Source: Asaia bogorensis
GTDB lineage: Bacteria; Pseudomonadota; Alphaproteobacteria; Acetobacterales; Acetobacteraceae
Reading direction: 5' to 3'
Assembly (NCBI GenBank): GCA_945871455.1
Contig: CAMBXJ010000229.1
Coordinates: forward strand, 1 to 7,118
Length of the DNA stretch: 7,118 nt
Of this stretch, positions 1 to 6,261 are shown piece by piece. Position 1 is the stretch's first letter, and each line of letters begins with the position of its first letter. The translations under genes were made by a program, and so were the position numbers. A model generated the notes under the pieces. The model had not been told where the DNA came from, ran no database searches, and saw only the letters and a program-made list of their open reading frames with translations.

Positions 1-38
1 CCCTGCGTCCAACCGACCTGCAATACTTTTAAGCAATC

Positions 39-59
39 GCCCAACCATTGGGCTTTTTT
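39..59 (+). terminator. Intrinsic terminator of an upstream gene
   Basis: A perfect 6-bp stem, GCCCAA (39-44) with TTGGGC (48-53), has a 3-base loop and is followed at once by six T residues (54-59). This is the layout of a rho-independent terminator reading rightwards. It implies that a gene left of the window ends here, and that the PII gene has its own promoter between this point and its start codon. The stem is short, so efficiency is uncertain. Confidence 0.72.
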
Positions 60-115
60 GTGACACCCCATGCCCTACGTTGCCTATCCTCCTTGTAATC
101 ATTGATTTTTCCTCT

Positions 116-132
116 TTGGCACGGTTGTTGAA
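116..132 (+). promoter_or_regulatory. Sigma-54-like (-24/-12) promoter of glnK-amtB
   Basis: TTGGCACG (116-123) followed by four bases and TTGAA (128-132) matches the RpoN consensus (TTGGCACG-N4-TTGCW) in sequence and spacing. The GG at 118-119 is exactly ten bases from the -12 dinucleotide. The one departure is GA instead of GC at the -12 position (130-131). The expected start of transcription is near 142, about 60 bases before the PII start codon. RpoN/NtrC control of glnK-amtB is well known in proteobacteria. I see no clear NtrC enhancer site in the short upstream stretch available. Confidence 0.6.
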
Positions 133-202
133 TAATGCTTGCCTGACCCACCAAATCTCAAAATGCGGTGGCCCGGAGAAAGGCAATGCAGGACACGCCG
201 AT

Positions 203-541
203 ATGAAACTGATTATGGCCATCATCAAGCCGTTCAAGCTGGACGATGTGCGTGAAGCCCTGACCCCGCTGGGCGTGCAGGGATTGACGGTATCCGAGGT
301 CAAAGGTTTCGGCCGACAAAAAGGCCAAACCGAGATCTATCGCGGAGCGGAATATCACGTCAGCTTCCTGCCGAAGATCAAGATAGAGGTCGTTGTCTCA
401 GACGATCTCGCCGACTCCGTGATCGAGGCAATCGCGAAATCCGCCCACACCGGCAAGATCGGCGACGGCAAGATCTTCGTCCTCGACATTGCGCGGGCGA
501 TGCGGATCCGAACGGGCGAAACCGATACCGAAGCGCTCTAA
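203..541 (+). CDS. glnK: PII nitrogen regulatory protein (GlnK/GlnB family)
   Basis: Cytoplasmic trimeric signal protein that senses 2-oxoglutarate and ATP/ADP and controls AmtB, and in relatives also glutamine synthetase adenylylation and NtrB. Starting at 203 the product is 112 residues, the canonical PII length, beginning MKLIMAIIKPFKLDDV. An in-frame ATG at 80 would add 41 non-homologous residues and lies upstream of the putative promoter, so it is rejected. The T-loop signature YRGAEY places the uridylylation tyrosine at Tyr51. Gln39, Lys58, Lys90, Arg101 and Arg103 of the nucleotide/2-oxoglutarate sites are all present, and TGKIGDGKIF (83-92) is the second PII signature. A modest Shine-Dalgarno (AGGA, 190-193) precedes the start. 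It sits 27 bases upstream of amtB, almost certainly in the same transcript, which favours the glnK name over glnB, although sequence alone does not separate them. Confidence 0.96.
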   Translation: MKLIMAIIKPFKLDDVREALTPLGVQGLTVSEVKGFGRQKGQTEIYRGAEYHVSFLPKIKIEVVVSDDLADSVIEAIAKSAHTGKIGDGKIFVLDIARAMRIRTGETDTEAL

Positions 542-568
542 TCCAACAAATCAAGGGAAACAGCACCG

Positions 569-1921
569 ATGATGAGACCCCGCCTGAATTGGGGATTGGG
601 CGCTTTGCTGCCGGCTCTTCTGGTCGCGGCACCGGCATTCGCCGACGCCCCCCCGAAGATCGATACCGGCGATACCGCCTGGATGCTGACCAGCACCGCA
701 TTGGTGCTGATGATGACCATTCCCGGCCTGGCGTTGTTCTATGCGGGTATGGTCCGCAAGAAGAACGTCCTCGCGACCATGATGCAGTCCTTCACCATCT
801 GCTGCCTGGTCACGGTGGTCTGGATGGTGGCCGGCTACAGCCTCGCCTTCACCAACGGCAATGCCTATATCGGCGACTTCTCGCGCTTTCTGTTGAGCGG
901 CATCGGCGGCAACATCGTCAAGGGCGTTGACCAGGTCTTCGTGCTGGGTGCGGGCACGGACGGCGCCATTGCCACAACCATTCCCGAATCCGTCTTCATG
1001 ATGTTCCAGATGACGTTCGCGATCATTACGCCAGCGTTGATCGCGGGCGCCTTCGCCGATCGCATGAAGTTCTCGGCGATGTGCATCTTCATGGTGCTGT
1101 GGTCGCTGTTCGTCTACGCGCCGGTCGCGCACTGGGTATGGGCGCCGACAGGCTGGATGTTCGGCCTTGGCGTGCTGGACTTCGCGGGCGGCACTGTCGT
1201 TCACATCAACGCCGGCATCGCGGGTCTCGTTTGCGCCCTGGTACTCGGCAAGCGCAACGGCTACGGCACGAACAACATGGCGCCCTACAACCTGTCCTAT
1301 GCGGTCATTGGCGCGGCGATGCTGTGGGTCGGTTGGTTCGGCTTCAACGCAGGTTCCGCGCTCAGCGCCGGCGGTCGAGCCGGCATGGCGATGGCGGTGA
1401 CGCAGATCGCGACGGCCGCGGCGGCCCTGGGCTGGATGTTCGCGGAATGGATTACCAAGGGCAAACCTTCCGTTCTGGGCGTCATTTCCGGCGCGGTGGC
1501 GGGCCTGGTCGCGATTACCCCGGCTTCCGGTTACGTGCTGCCGGGTTCGGCGATCATCATCGGTCTTGTCGCCGGCATCGTGTGTTTCTGGGCGGCAACC
1601 AGCCTTAAGCACATGCTTGGCTACGACGACAGCCTGGATGCGTTTGGCGTGCACGGGGTTGGCGGGATCGTCGGCGCCCTGCTGACCGGCGTGTTCGCCT
1701 ATGCCGCGCTTTCCGCCACGGACGCGGCGCCTGATGGCATCTCTGGTGGCATCGAGCAGCTCAAGCTGCAGGCGATCGGTGTCGTCGCGACGGTCGTCTA
1801 CACGGGGGTCATGACGCTTATTCTGCTGATGATCACCAAGGCCCTGGTCGGCCTGCGGGTGGCGGAAGAAGAGGAGCGCGAGGGACTCGATATCGTCCTG
1901 CACGGCGAACAGATATTCTGA
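569..1921 (+). CDS. amtB: Ammonium transporter AmtB
   Basis: Trimeric inner-membrane channel of the Amt/Mep/Rh family that takes up ammonium. The 450-residue product has a signal peptide (about 1-25, cleavage after APAFA) and then eleven predicted membrane segments. The family signature DFAGGTVVHINAG starts at Asp204 (ammonium-binding Asp). The twin pore histidines are His212 and His362 (in FGVHGVGG), and the phenylalanine-gate residues appear to be Phe150 (MTFAIITP) and Phe259 (WFGFNAGSA). The cytoplasmic tail (430-450, EEEEREGLD...HGE) is the conserved region that couples to GlnK, whose T-loop arginine plugs the pore at high nitrogen. Start: ATG 569 with AGGGA at 554-558; the adjacent ATG at 572 is an alternative and changes little. 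It follows glnK by 27 bases and is complete, with no missing key residue. A long antisense frame across the gene is a codon-bias shadow. Confidence 0.97.
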   Translation: MMRPRLNWGLGALLPALLVAAPAFADAPPKIDTGDTAWMLTSTALVLMMTIPGLALFYAGMVRKKNVLATMMQSFTICCLVTVVWMVAGYSLAFTNGNAYIGDFSRFLLSGIGGNIVKGVDQVFVLGAGTDGAIATTIPESVFMMFQMTFAIITPALIAGAFADRMKFSAMCIFMVLWSLFVYAPVAHWVWAPTGWMFGLGVLDFAGGTVVHINAGIAGLVCALVLGKRNGYGTNNMAPYNLSYAVIGAAMLWVGWFGFNAGSALSAGGRAGMAMAVTQIATAAAALGWMFAEWITKGKPSVLGVISGAVAGLVAITPASGYVLPGSAIIIGLVAGIVCFWAATSLKHMLGYDDSLDAFGVHGVGGIVGALLTGVFAYAALSATDAAPDGISGGIEQLKLQAIGVVATVVYTGVMTLILLMITKALVGLRVAEEEEREGLDIVLHGEQIF

Positions 1922-1947
1922 TCGCAAGACTTGATCTGGCCACGGCC

Positions 1948-1985
1948 GAACCGGGGCGCCCTGTCAGCGTCCCGGTTCGAACCGG
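1948..1985 (+). promoter_or_regulatory. Hairpin overlapping a palindrome between amtB and the porin
   Basis: Bases 1948-1959 pair with 1967-1978 (12 pairs, one of them G-U) around a 7-base loop. The right arm also forms the perfect 14-base palindrome CCGGTTCGAACCGG (1972-1985), so the two structures are mutually exclusive. CGAACCGG occurs twice, at 1947-1954 and 1978-1985. No T-run follows, so this is not a standard intrinsic terminator. It could be an mRNA-stability or processing element, an attenuator, or a protein-binding dyad. The structure is seen; the role is inferred. Confidence 0.5.
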
Positions 1986-2019
1986 CCTCTCGCAAACAAG
2001 AACAGACGGAAGAGTTTCC

Positions 2020-3342
2020 ATGAAGCGTCATCCCAGGATATGGCCCACATCCGTGCTCGCCGCGGCCATCGCGGCGGTCGGCGCACCGGCCATGGCACAA
2101 AGCCCAGCCCCCGCGCCCGCGGCGGCACCCGCCGCGGAAGAGAAATACAGCGGGCTCGTCATCGACGGCATCAGCCTTTCGGCCCAGATTCAAGGCGGTG
2201 TCATCGGCAACCCGTATCGCCCGAATTCCGGCATGAATTTCGGTCAGACGATCACCGACCGCGCCAACCAGTTCATGCTGAACCAGATCCTGCTGACCGC
2301 CGCGAAGCCGATCGACCCAGAGAACAAGGAGTTCCAATGGGGCTTCAAACTCCAGGGCATGTATGGCGCTGATGCGCGCTACACGCAGTTCATGGGCATC
2401 TTCAACAATGCCCTGCCGACGTCGCGCAACACGTTCGATATCGTGGAGGCCAATGCAGTCATGCGCCTGCCGATATTCTCTGGCGGACTTGACCTGAAAG
2501 CCGGCCTGTACTCGACGCCGTTGGGTTTCGAGACGATCGATCCGGCCACCAACCTGTTCTACTCCCACTCCTACACGTTCCAGTTCGGGCTGCCGTTCAA
2601 GCATACCGGCATGCTGGCGGTTGCCCATGTTTCCGACATGTTGGACATCTATGCCGGTGTCGATACCGGCGCCAACACAACCTTCGGGCCCTTGGGCGAG
2701 AACAACAGCGCGCTTGGCGGTATCGCCGGTTTCGGGCTGAACCTGATGGAAGGCAAGCTCACGGTCCTCGCCCTGACGCATTTCGGTCCGGAAAACGCAT
2801 CCCGCTTCCTCGCCCCGCTTGGCATCAACGCCAACAGCAAATGGCGATCCTATAACGACATCCTGATCACCTACAAGGCAACCGATGCGCTGACATTGGT
2901 TACCGAATTCAACTGGGTTCGCGACGCCTACGGCTATGTCAACAAGCCCGTGAACGGCTTCGGCGTGGTGCAATACGCGTCATACGCATTGTCCGACACG
3001 CTGACCCTGAACGCACGCGCCGAAGTCTGGCGTGACGACAACAACTACTTCGTGGCGTCCTTCGCGGGTCCCGCCGACCCGGTGCGCTTCCAGCAGGCCC
3101 TGCCGCTGAAGGCCGCGGTCTACGGCGCGGGCGGGCCGAGCACCACTTACGGGTCTCTGACTTTGGGCGTGACGTATAAGCCGGACGTGCCGGCCCCGAT
3201 CGCCGGCCTGATGATCCGGCCGGAAATCCGGTGGGATCATGCCTATACCGGCAACAAGCCGTTCAACACCAACGGTGGCAACCCGGCGAGCCAGACGAAG
3301 GACTCCTTCACCATCGGCGCGGACATCGTGCTGAAGTTCTGA
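2020..3342 (+). CDS. Outer-membrane beta-barrel porin (OmpL-like, BBP2-type)
   Basis: Predicted outer-membrane channel of 440 residues. It begins with a clear Sec signal peptide (1-26, cleavage after APAMA). A low-complexity Ala/Pro linker (about 28-40) follows, then a body rich in alternating aromatic/Gly/Asn strands. It ends in Phe (IGADIVLKF), the C-terminal signature recognised by the BAM assembly machine. Overall style (LDLKAGLYSTPLGFETID, YSHSYTFQFGLPFKHTG) fits the putative beta-barrel porin-2/OmpL-like family; assignment is by resemblance, not search. Start: ATG 2020 with GGAAGAG at 2008-2014. It lies 98 bases after amtB, in the same direction, and ends at a strong terminator, so it probably shares the glnK-amtB transcript. 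This suggests a role in passage of ammonium or another nitrogen solute through the outer membrane. Substrate is unknown, and an independent promoter in the spacer cannot be excluded. Confidence 0.87.
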   Translation: MKRHPRIWPTSVLAAAIAAVGAPAMAQSPAPAPAAAPAAEEKYSGLVIDGISLSAQIQGGVIGNPYRPNSGMNFGQTITDRANQFMLNQILLTAAKPIDPENKEFQWGFKLQGMYGADARYTQFMGIFNNALPTSRNTFDIVEANAVMRLPIFSGGLDLKAGLYSTPLGFETIDPATNLFYSHSYTFQFGLPFKHTGMLAVAHVSDMLDIYAGVDTGANTTFGPLGENNSALGGIAGFGLNLMEGKLTVLALTHFGPENASRFLAPLGINANSKWRSYNDILITYKATDALTLVTEFNWVRDAYGYVNKPVNGFGVVQYASYALSDTLTLNARAEVWRDDNNYFVASFAGPADPVRFQQALPLKAAVYGAGGPSTTYGSLTLGVTYKPDVPAPIAGLMIRPEIRWDHAYTGNKPFNTNGGNPASQTKDSFTIGADIVLKF

Positions 3343-3372
3343 TCTTCCCGAAGTGGGCTGCCTTGACGGATC

Positions 3373-3402
3373 AGGCCGGAGCGTTCGCGCTCCGGCCTTT
3401 TT
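3373..3402 (+). terminator. Intrinsic terminator of the glnK-amtB-porin unit
   Basis: An 11-bp perfect stem, AGGCCGGAGCG (3373-3383) with CGCTCCGGCCT (3388-3398), closes on a TTCG tetraloop and is followed by T residues to 3402. It starts 31 bases after the porin stop codon. The stable UUCG loop and GC-rich stem make this a strong rho-independent terminator. Confidence 0.93.
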
Positions 3403-3450
3403 CATGGGATACCAGCCGTCCGAAACAATGACTGATGGCCCACCCATATC

Positions 3451-3512
3451 GCCAATACCGGGCTTCACGGCAGGGGACGGGTTTCCGGGTCAAGCCTGCC
3501 AATGACGGTACG
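3451..3512. repeat. Decayed REP-like inverted repeat
   Basis: CCGGGTCAAGCCTGCCAATG (3485-3504) resembles the GGGTCAAGCCCGG...AATGAC arm of extragenic palindromes frequent in alphaproteobacteria. The left part (ACCGGGCTTCACGG, 3457-3470) is only a partial inverse match. I read it as a degraded copy; the identification rests on resemblance and could be chance. Confidence 0.33.
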
Positions 3513-3700
3513 GTGGGCGCCGATGGGTCATTTCCGCCGCTTTTTCGAATTCTGGGGGTCTATTTTCATGGTAGCCAAGAAGGACACGAAGAAACGAGGT
3601 CACGGCACCACCACCGGTGATTTGGGTCGCCAAGCAGACCGAAGCCACGCACTTTCAAAACATCGCGCTATTGTGCCAATCCAGTGACCCATCGCACAAC

Positions 3701-3799
3701 GGAAGCTGTCATTGCGCGCGCAGCGAAGCAATCCAGGGCAACCAACAGGATCGTGCCAAGCCCCTGGATTGCTTCGCTGTGCTCGCAATGACAGCTTCC
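3701..3799. repeat. Large palindromic extragenic repeat (REP/MITE-like)
   Basis: Left arm 3701-3738 and right arm 3762-3799 are inverted complements over 38 bases with only two mismatches, separated by a 23-base spacer. The arm core GGATTGCTTCGCTG...CGCAATGACAG is a motif I recognise as a common dispersed intergenic palindrome in alphaproteobacteria. Outside the arms a weaker inverse match continues (CCAGTGACC 3681-3689 against GGTCAGTGG 3807-3815). No transposase or clear target duplication is present, so if mobile it depended on another element. It ends 45 bases past the stop of the leftward gene, so in that mRNA it would form a long stable hairpin that could stabilise or help end the transcript. 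Confidence 0.85.
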
Positions 3800-3844
3800 A
3801 CCCATAGGTCAGTGGGTATGAGAGCCTTTGCTTCTGCAAGTCGC

Positions 3845-4951
3845 CTAACGCAGCACAGCCTCCGTCTTGCGCTTGATCAGTTCGAAATCGATCTCGCCGC
3901 CGATGCCCGGCGCGGTTGGCGCGTGCATCATGCCGTCCTTGTCGATCTCCAGGTCGTTCAGCATGCCGTATTTATGCGCCCCGTCCGGCAGCAGCACCTC
4001 CCACATCGTGGTGTTGCGGATCGCCATGCACAGATGCAGGTTCGCCAGGTTATTCAAAGAATTGCCGGAGTGGTGCACCTCGTAGCGCAGCCCGAACGCC
4101 TCGGCCAGATGCGCGGTTTTCAGCATGGTGGTCAGGCCGCCCTTGTTCGGGATGTCGCCGCGCAGATAGTCGGTGGCTTTCTCGGTCAGCCAGATCGGGT
4201 AGGTGTCCAGACCGCCGGCCGGGTATTCCGTGGCCATGATCGGAATATCCAGTTTCTCCCGCAGCTTGACGTAGTTGTAGATGTCCTCGTCCGCCAGCGG
4301 GTCTTCATACCAATAATACTTCATCTCCTCGATCGCTCGGCCGACCCGCAGCGCGTCGGTGTAGCCATACGACCAGGTTGAATCGAGCATGATCCGGTAG
4401 TCGTCGCCCACCGCCTTGCGCACGGCGACGCAGACCTTGATGTCGTGGTCGGGGTCGCGCGGCGGATGGATCTTGTATGCCTGCCAGCCCTTGGACTTGA
4501 ATTCCTGCGCCTGATCGACATAGGCGGCGGCGTCGGGCAGCACCTGCGAACTGGCATAGGCCGGGATCGAATTCCGGCAAGTGCCCATCAACGCGTGCAC
4601 CGGCAGCCCGGCGATCTTGCCCGCCAGGTCCCACAGCGCCGTATCGACGGCACCGACGGTCCGATAGCTGACAGTGCGGCTGACCAGACGCATGGCGGCG
4701 TGGATCCGTTCGCGCTCCAGCGGATTCTGGCCCATCAGCATGGGTTTCAAGGACCGGATCAATTGCGCCCCGTCCATGGATCCCGGATTGGATGCGGACC
4801 CGAGGAAGGCGTGGCCCTCCAGCCCGGCATCGGTGTGGATCCGCAGCAGGCCGAGATTGCTGGAAGACGATGCCACCGAGCCCTGATGGTAGATCGTGGA
4901 CGGGATGCCGTCCCAGGTGAATATGGTCAGAGAAACGTCATCGATCTTCAT
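3845..4951 (-). CDS. Mandelate racemase/muconate lactonizing-type enolase-superfamily enzyme
   Basis: Probable sugar-acid dehydratase, racemase or related enzyme that abstracts the alpha-proton of a carboxylate through a Mg-stabilised enolate. The 368-residue length is typical. Residues 1-125 form the capping domain and the rest the TIM barrel. Metal ligands are Asp190 (MLDSTW), Glu216 (YEDPL) and Glu242 (ATEYP), with the 26-residue spacing of mandelate racemase. Asp266 and His293 or His294 (VHHSGN) match its Asp-His dyad. The usual Lys-x-Lys is here Lys160-Ile-His162, so the second catalytic Lys is replaced, pointing to a distinct subgroup whose substrate I cannot name. Start: ATG 4951-4949 with GAAGGA at 4966-4961. 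It follows the LLM oxidoreductase gene by 35 bases on the same strand, so the two are probably co-transcribed and act in one catabolic route. Confidence 0.9.
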   Translation of the reverse strand: MKIDDVSLTIFTWDGIPSTIYHQGSVASSSSNLGLLRIHTDAGLEGHAFLGSASNPGSMDGAQLIRSLKPMLMGQNPLERERIHAAMRLVSRTVSYRTVGAVDTALWDLAGKIAGLPVHALMGTCRNSIPAYASSQVLPDAAAYVDQAQEFKSKGWQAYKIHPPRDPDHDIKVCVAVRKAVGDDYRIMLDSTWSYGYTDALRVGRAIEEMKYYWYEDPLADEDIYNYVKLREKLDIPIMATEYPAGGLDTYPIWLTEKATDYLRGDIPNKGGLTTMLKTAHLAEAFGLRYEVHHSGNSLNNLANLHLCMAIRNTTMWEVLLPDGAHKYGMLNDLEIDKDGMMHAPTAPGIGGEIDFELIKRKTEAVLR

Positions 4952-4986
4952 GGCGTGTATTCCTTCGTTGTTGCCGCTGATGGCTT

Positions 4987-5811
4987 TTACAACCCCTGCC
5001 CCGCCTTCCAGAACCGCTCTGTCGTTTTCAAGTACGTATCGATGTCGCGATCTTCCGGCGCGGCCAGCACATGCTGCACGCCGGCTTCCTTGTAGGCGGC
5101 CAGGGCGGCCCGGGTTTCATCGACATTGTTCCCATTGCAGGTAATCCGCAAAGAGATCGTGAAGCTCTCCTCCGGCCGCTCGGCGCGGAACCGTTTGACG
5201 ACCTCGGCGGCATTTTCTGGTTTCACCCGGCTGCCATGCCAGCCATCCAGGCGGCAGGCGCGCTTGATCGCGGCATCCGACGATCCGCCGATCCAGATCG
5301 GGATCGGCACGATCGGCTGCGGCTGAGATCGCATGTTCTCGACCTTGGCGTCGATCCATTTGCATTCGAAGCTGACGGGGTCCTGGGTCCAGACCGCGCG
5401 CATCAGGGCGATGCCTTCATCCATACGCCGGCCGCGTTCCTTGAACGGCACGCCCAGGGCGTCGAACTCGGCTTCCAGCCAGCCCACGCCGGCGCCCAGG
5501 ATCAACCGTCCCTCCGACAGATTCTGCAATGTCGCCAGTTCCTTCGCCAGCGGCAGCGGATGGCGCATCGGCAGCACCAGGACGGATGTGCCCAGGCGGA
5601 CGCGGCTGGTGGCGGAGGCCGCCCAGGTAAGCGTAAGCACCGGGTCCCAGAAATTCGGCGATGGCGGATAGCCGCCGTCTTTCGGCACGATGATGTGCTC
5701 GCTGACCCAGACATCGGCGAAACCGAGTTCCTCGGCCTGGACGGCGGAGCGGCGGATGGACGCGGGGCCGGCCTTGCGGCCGATATGGGGCAGGTGAATG
5801 CCGAGCAGCAT
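4987..5811 (-). CDS. LLM-class flavin/F420-dependent oxidoreductase
   Basis: Luciferase-like monooxygenase superfamily enzyme (TIM-barrel, FMN- or F420-dependent), predicted cytoplasmic. From the ATG at 5811 it is 274 residues, beginning MLLGIHLPHIGRKAG. Recognisable family stretches are AEELGFADVWVSEHI (26-40), the segment VRLGTSVLVLPMRHPLPLAK (71-90), the strongly conserved LSEGRLILGAGVGWLEAEF (98-116), PFKERGRRMDE (122-132) and PIWIGGSS (171-178). The frame is open far upstream (to 6438), but homology starts at 5811. A near-perfect Shine-Dalgarno precedes that codon, so longer versions are rejected. It resembles the TIGR03619-like F420 subgroup, but cofactor choice cannot be settled from sequence. 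No F420-synthesis gene is in the window. It is the first gene of a likely two-gene unit with the enolase-superfamily enzyme; joint substrate unknown. Confidence 0.92.
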   Translation of the reverse strand: MLLGIHLPHIGRKAGPASIRRSAVQAEELGFADVWVSEHIIVPKDGGYPPSPNFWDPVLTLTWAASATSRVRLGTSVLVLPMRHPLPLAKELATLQNLSEGRLILGAGVGWLEAEFDALGVPFKERGRRMDEGIALMRAVWTQDPVSFECKWIDAKVENMRSQPQPIVPIPIWIGGSSDAAIKRACRLDGWHGSRVKPENAAEVVKRFRAERPEESFTISLRITCNGNNVDETRAALAAYKEAGVQHVLAAPEDRDIDTYLKTTERFWKAGQGL

Positions 5812-5820
5812 GGTTTTGGT

Positions 5821-5827
5821 TCCTCCC
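5821..5827 (-). promoter_or_regulatory. Ribosome-binding site of the LLM oxidoreductase gene
   Basis: On the minus strand GGGAGGA (5827-5821) lies 9 bases before the ATG at 5811. It is the strongest Shine-Dalgarno in the window and decides the start against in-frame codons up to 600 bases further upstream. Confidence 0.8.
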
Positions 5828-5872
5828 GTGAGGGGAAGGAGCGTGCAAGGTTGCGCGGATGACGTCCAGAGG

Positions 5873-5897
5873 CGGTGGCGGGATGGGCCACCGGTGG
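5873..5897. promoter_or_regulatory. Dyad array in the divergent intergenic region, candidate operator
   Basis: CGGTGGC (5873-5879) and GCCACCG (5887-5893) form a perfect 7-bp inverted repeat with a 7-base centre. The right half continues into the perfect palindrome CCACCGGTGG (5888-5897), giving GGTGG / CCACC / GGTGG. It sits between the start of the LLM gene (5811, leftward) and the DUF3297 gene (5968, rightward), where a shared regulator would bind. The repeats are seen; regulator binding is inferred. No clear -35/-10 boxes are visible on either side. Confidence 0.35.
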
Positions 5898-5967
5898 AAC
5901 GGCATTTGGCGTGCGGCGCGCGGACCGTTATCAGGCGATCGAAGATTGCGTTGACCGAGGAACACCC

Positions 5968-6219
5968 ATGACCGACACCCCGCCCGACCGCCTGTCCAAC
6001 AACCCCACCAGCCCGTTCTATGACGAAGCGGTTCTGCGCCGCGGCATCGGCATCCGGTTCAAAGGGGTCGAGAAGACCAATGTCGAGGAATATTGCATCA
6101 GCGAGGGCTGGGTTCGCATGGCGGTCGGCAAGACCGTCGATCGCCGTGGCATGCCGCTGGCGATCAAGGCCACCGGATCGGTCGAGGCCTATTTCCGGGA
6201 GCCTGAAGCCGAGGGGTAG
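5968..6219 (+). CDS. DUF3297 family small protein
   Basis: Small protein of 83 residues with no known biochemical role. The sequence MTDTPPDRLSNNPTSPFYDE, then GIGIRFKGVEKTNVEEYCISEGWVR (about 30-54), VGKTVDRRGMPLAIKATGSVEAYF (about 56-79) matches what I know of DUF3297, a short, well-conserved family found in many proteobacteria. There is no signal peptide or membrane segment, so it is probably cytoplasmic. Start: ATG 5968 with GAGGAA at 5957-5962. An upstream in-frame ATG (5875) would add 31 unrelated residues and cross the dyad array, so it is rejected. It is divergent from the LLM/enolase-superfamily unit and single in its direction. No clear terminator with a T-run follows. Confidence 0.88.
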   Translation: MTDTPPDRLSNNPTSPFYDEAVLRRGIGIRFKGVEKTNVEEYCISEGWVRMAVGKTVDRRGMPLAIKATGSVEAYFREPEAEG

Positions 6220-6261
6220 GGCTGGGCGATCCGGCCATGGAGGTTCGGCCCTCGATATGGC

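Larger units (their letters stand above)
3403..3844. other. Intergenic region with repeats, no convincing gene
   Basis: This 442-base stretch lies between the porin terminator and the 3' end of the enolase-superfamily gene. Short open frames cross it, but they lack family resemblance, overlap repeats, and have no good ribosome-binding site. The best is ATG 3568, 39 residues, Lys-rich start, with only a GGGGG 9 bases upstream. It holds a decayed REP-like element (about 3451-3512), an A/G-rich GAAGGACACGAAGAAACGAG stretch (3579-3598) recalling the CACGAAG-type repeats common between bacterial genes, and the large inverted repeat at 3701-3799. CGATGGGTCA (3521-3530) recurs inverted at 3685-3694. 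Confidence 0.7.

Noticed and set aside
80..202. 41-residue N-terminal extension of the PII protein from the ATG at 80.
   Set aside because: The extension has no PII homology, would lie across the sigma-54-like promoter, and the canonical 112-residue protein starts at 203.
551..1927. 458-codon minus-strand open frame antisense to amtB.
   Set aside because: Its product is Arg/His/Gln/Asp-rich low-complexity sequence typical of the complement of a GC-rich gene; amtB on the other strand is certain.
1798..2973. 391-codon minus-strand open frame across the amtB end and the porin.
   Set aside because: It overlaps two well-supported genes and the terminator-bounded unit, and has no recognisable domain.
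3502..3687. Small open frame (61 codons, or 39 from ATG 3568) in the porin/enolase-superfamily spacer.
   Set aside because: It begins inside a decayed repeat, its Lys-rich part is explained by a purine-rich repeat, and it has no conserved look or good ribosome-binding site.
3701..3799. CRISPR array or transposon-end interpretation of the large inverted repeat.
   Set aside because: There is only one inverted pair with no regularly spaced direct repeats, and no transposase gene or clear target-site duplication.
3617..4381. 254-codon plus-strand frame through the large palindrome into the enolase-superfamily gene.
   Set aside because: Most of it is antisense to a well-supported enzyme gene, and its start lies in repeat sequence.
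5875..5967. 31-residue N-terminal extension of the DUF3297 protein.
   Set aside because: No family resemblance; ATG 5968 has a good ribosome-binding site and gives the usual family length.
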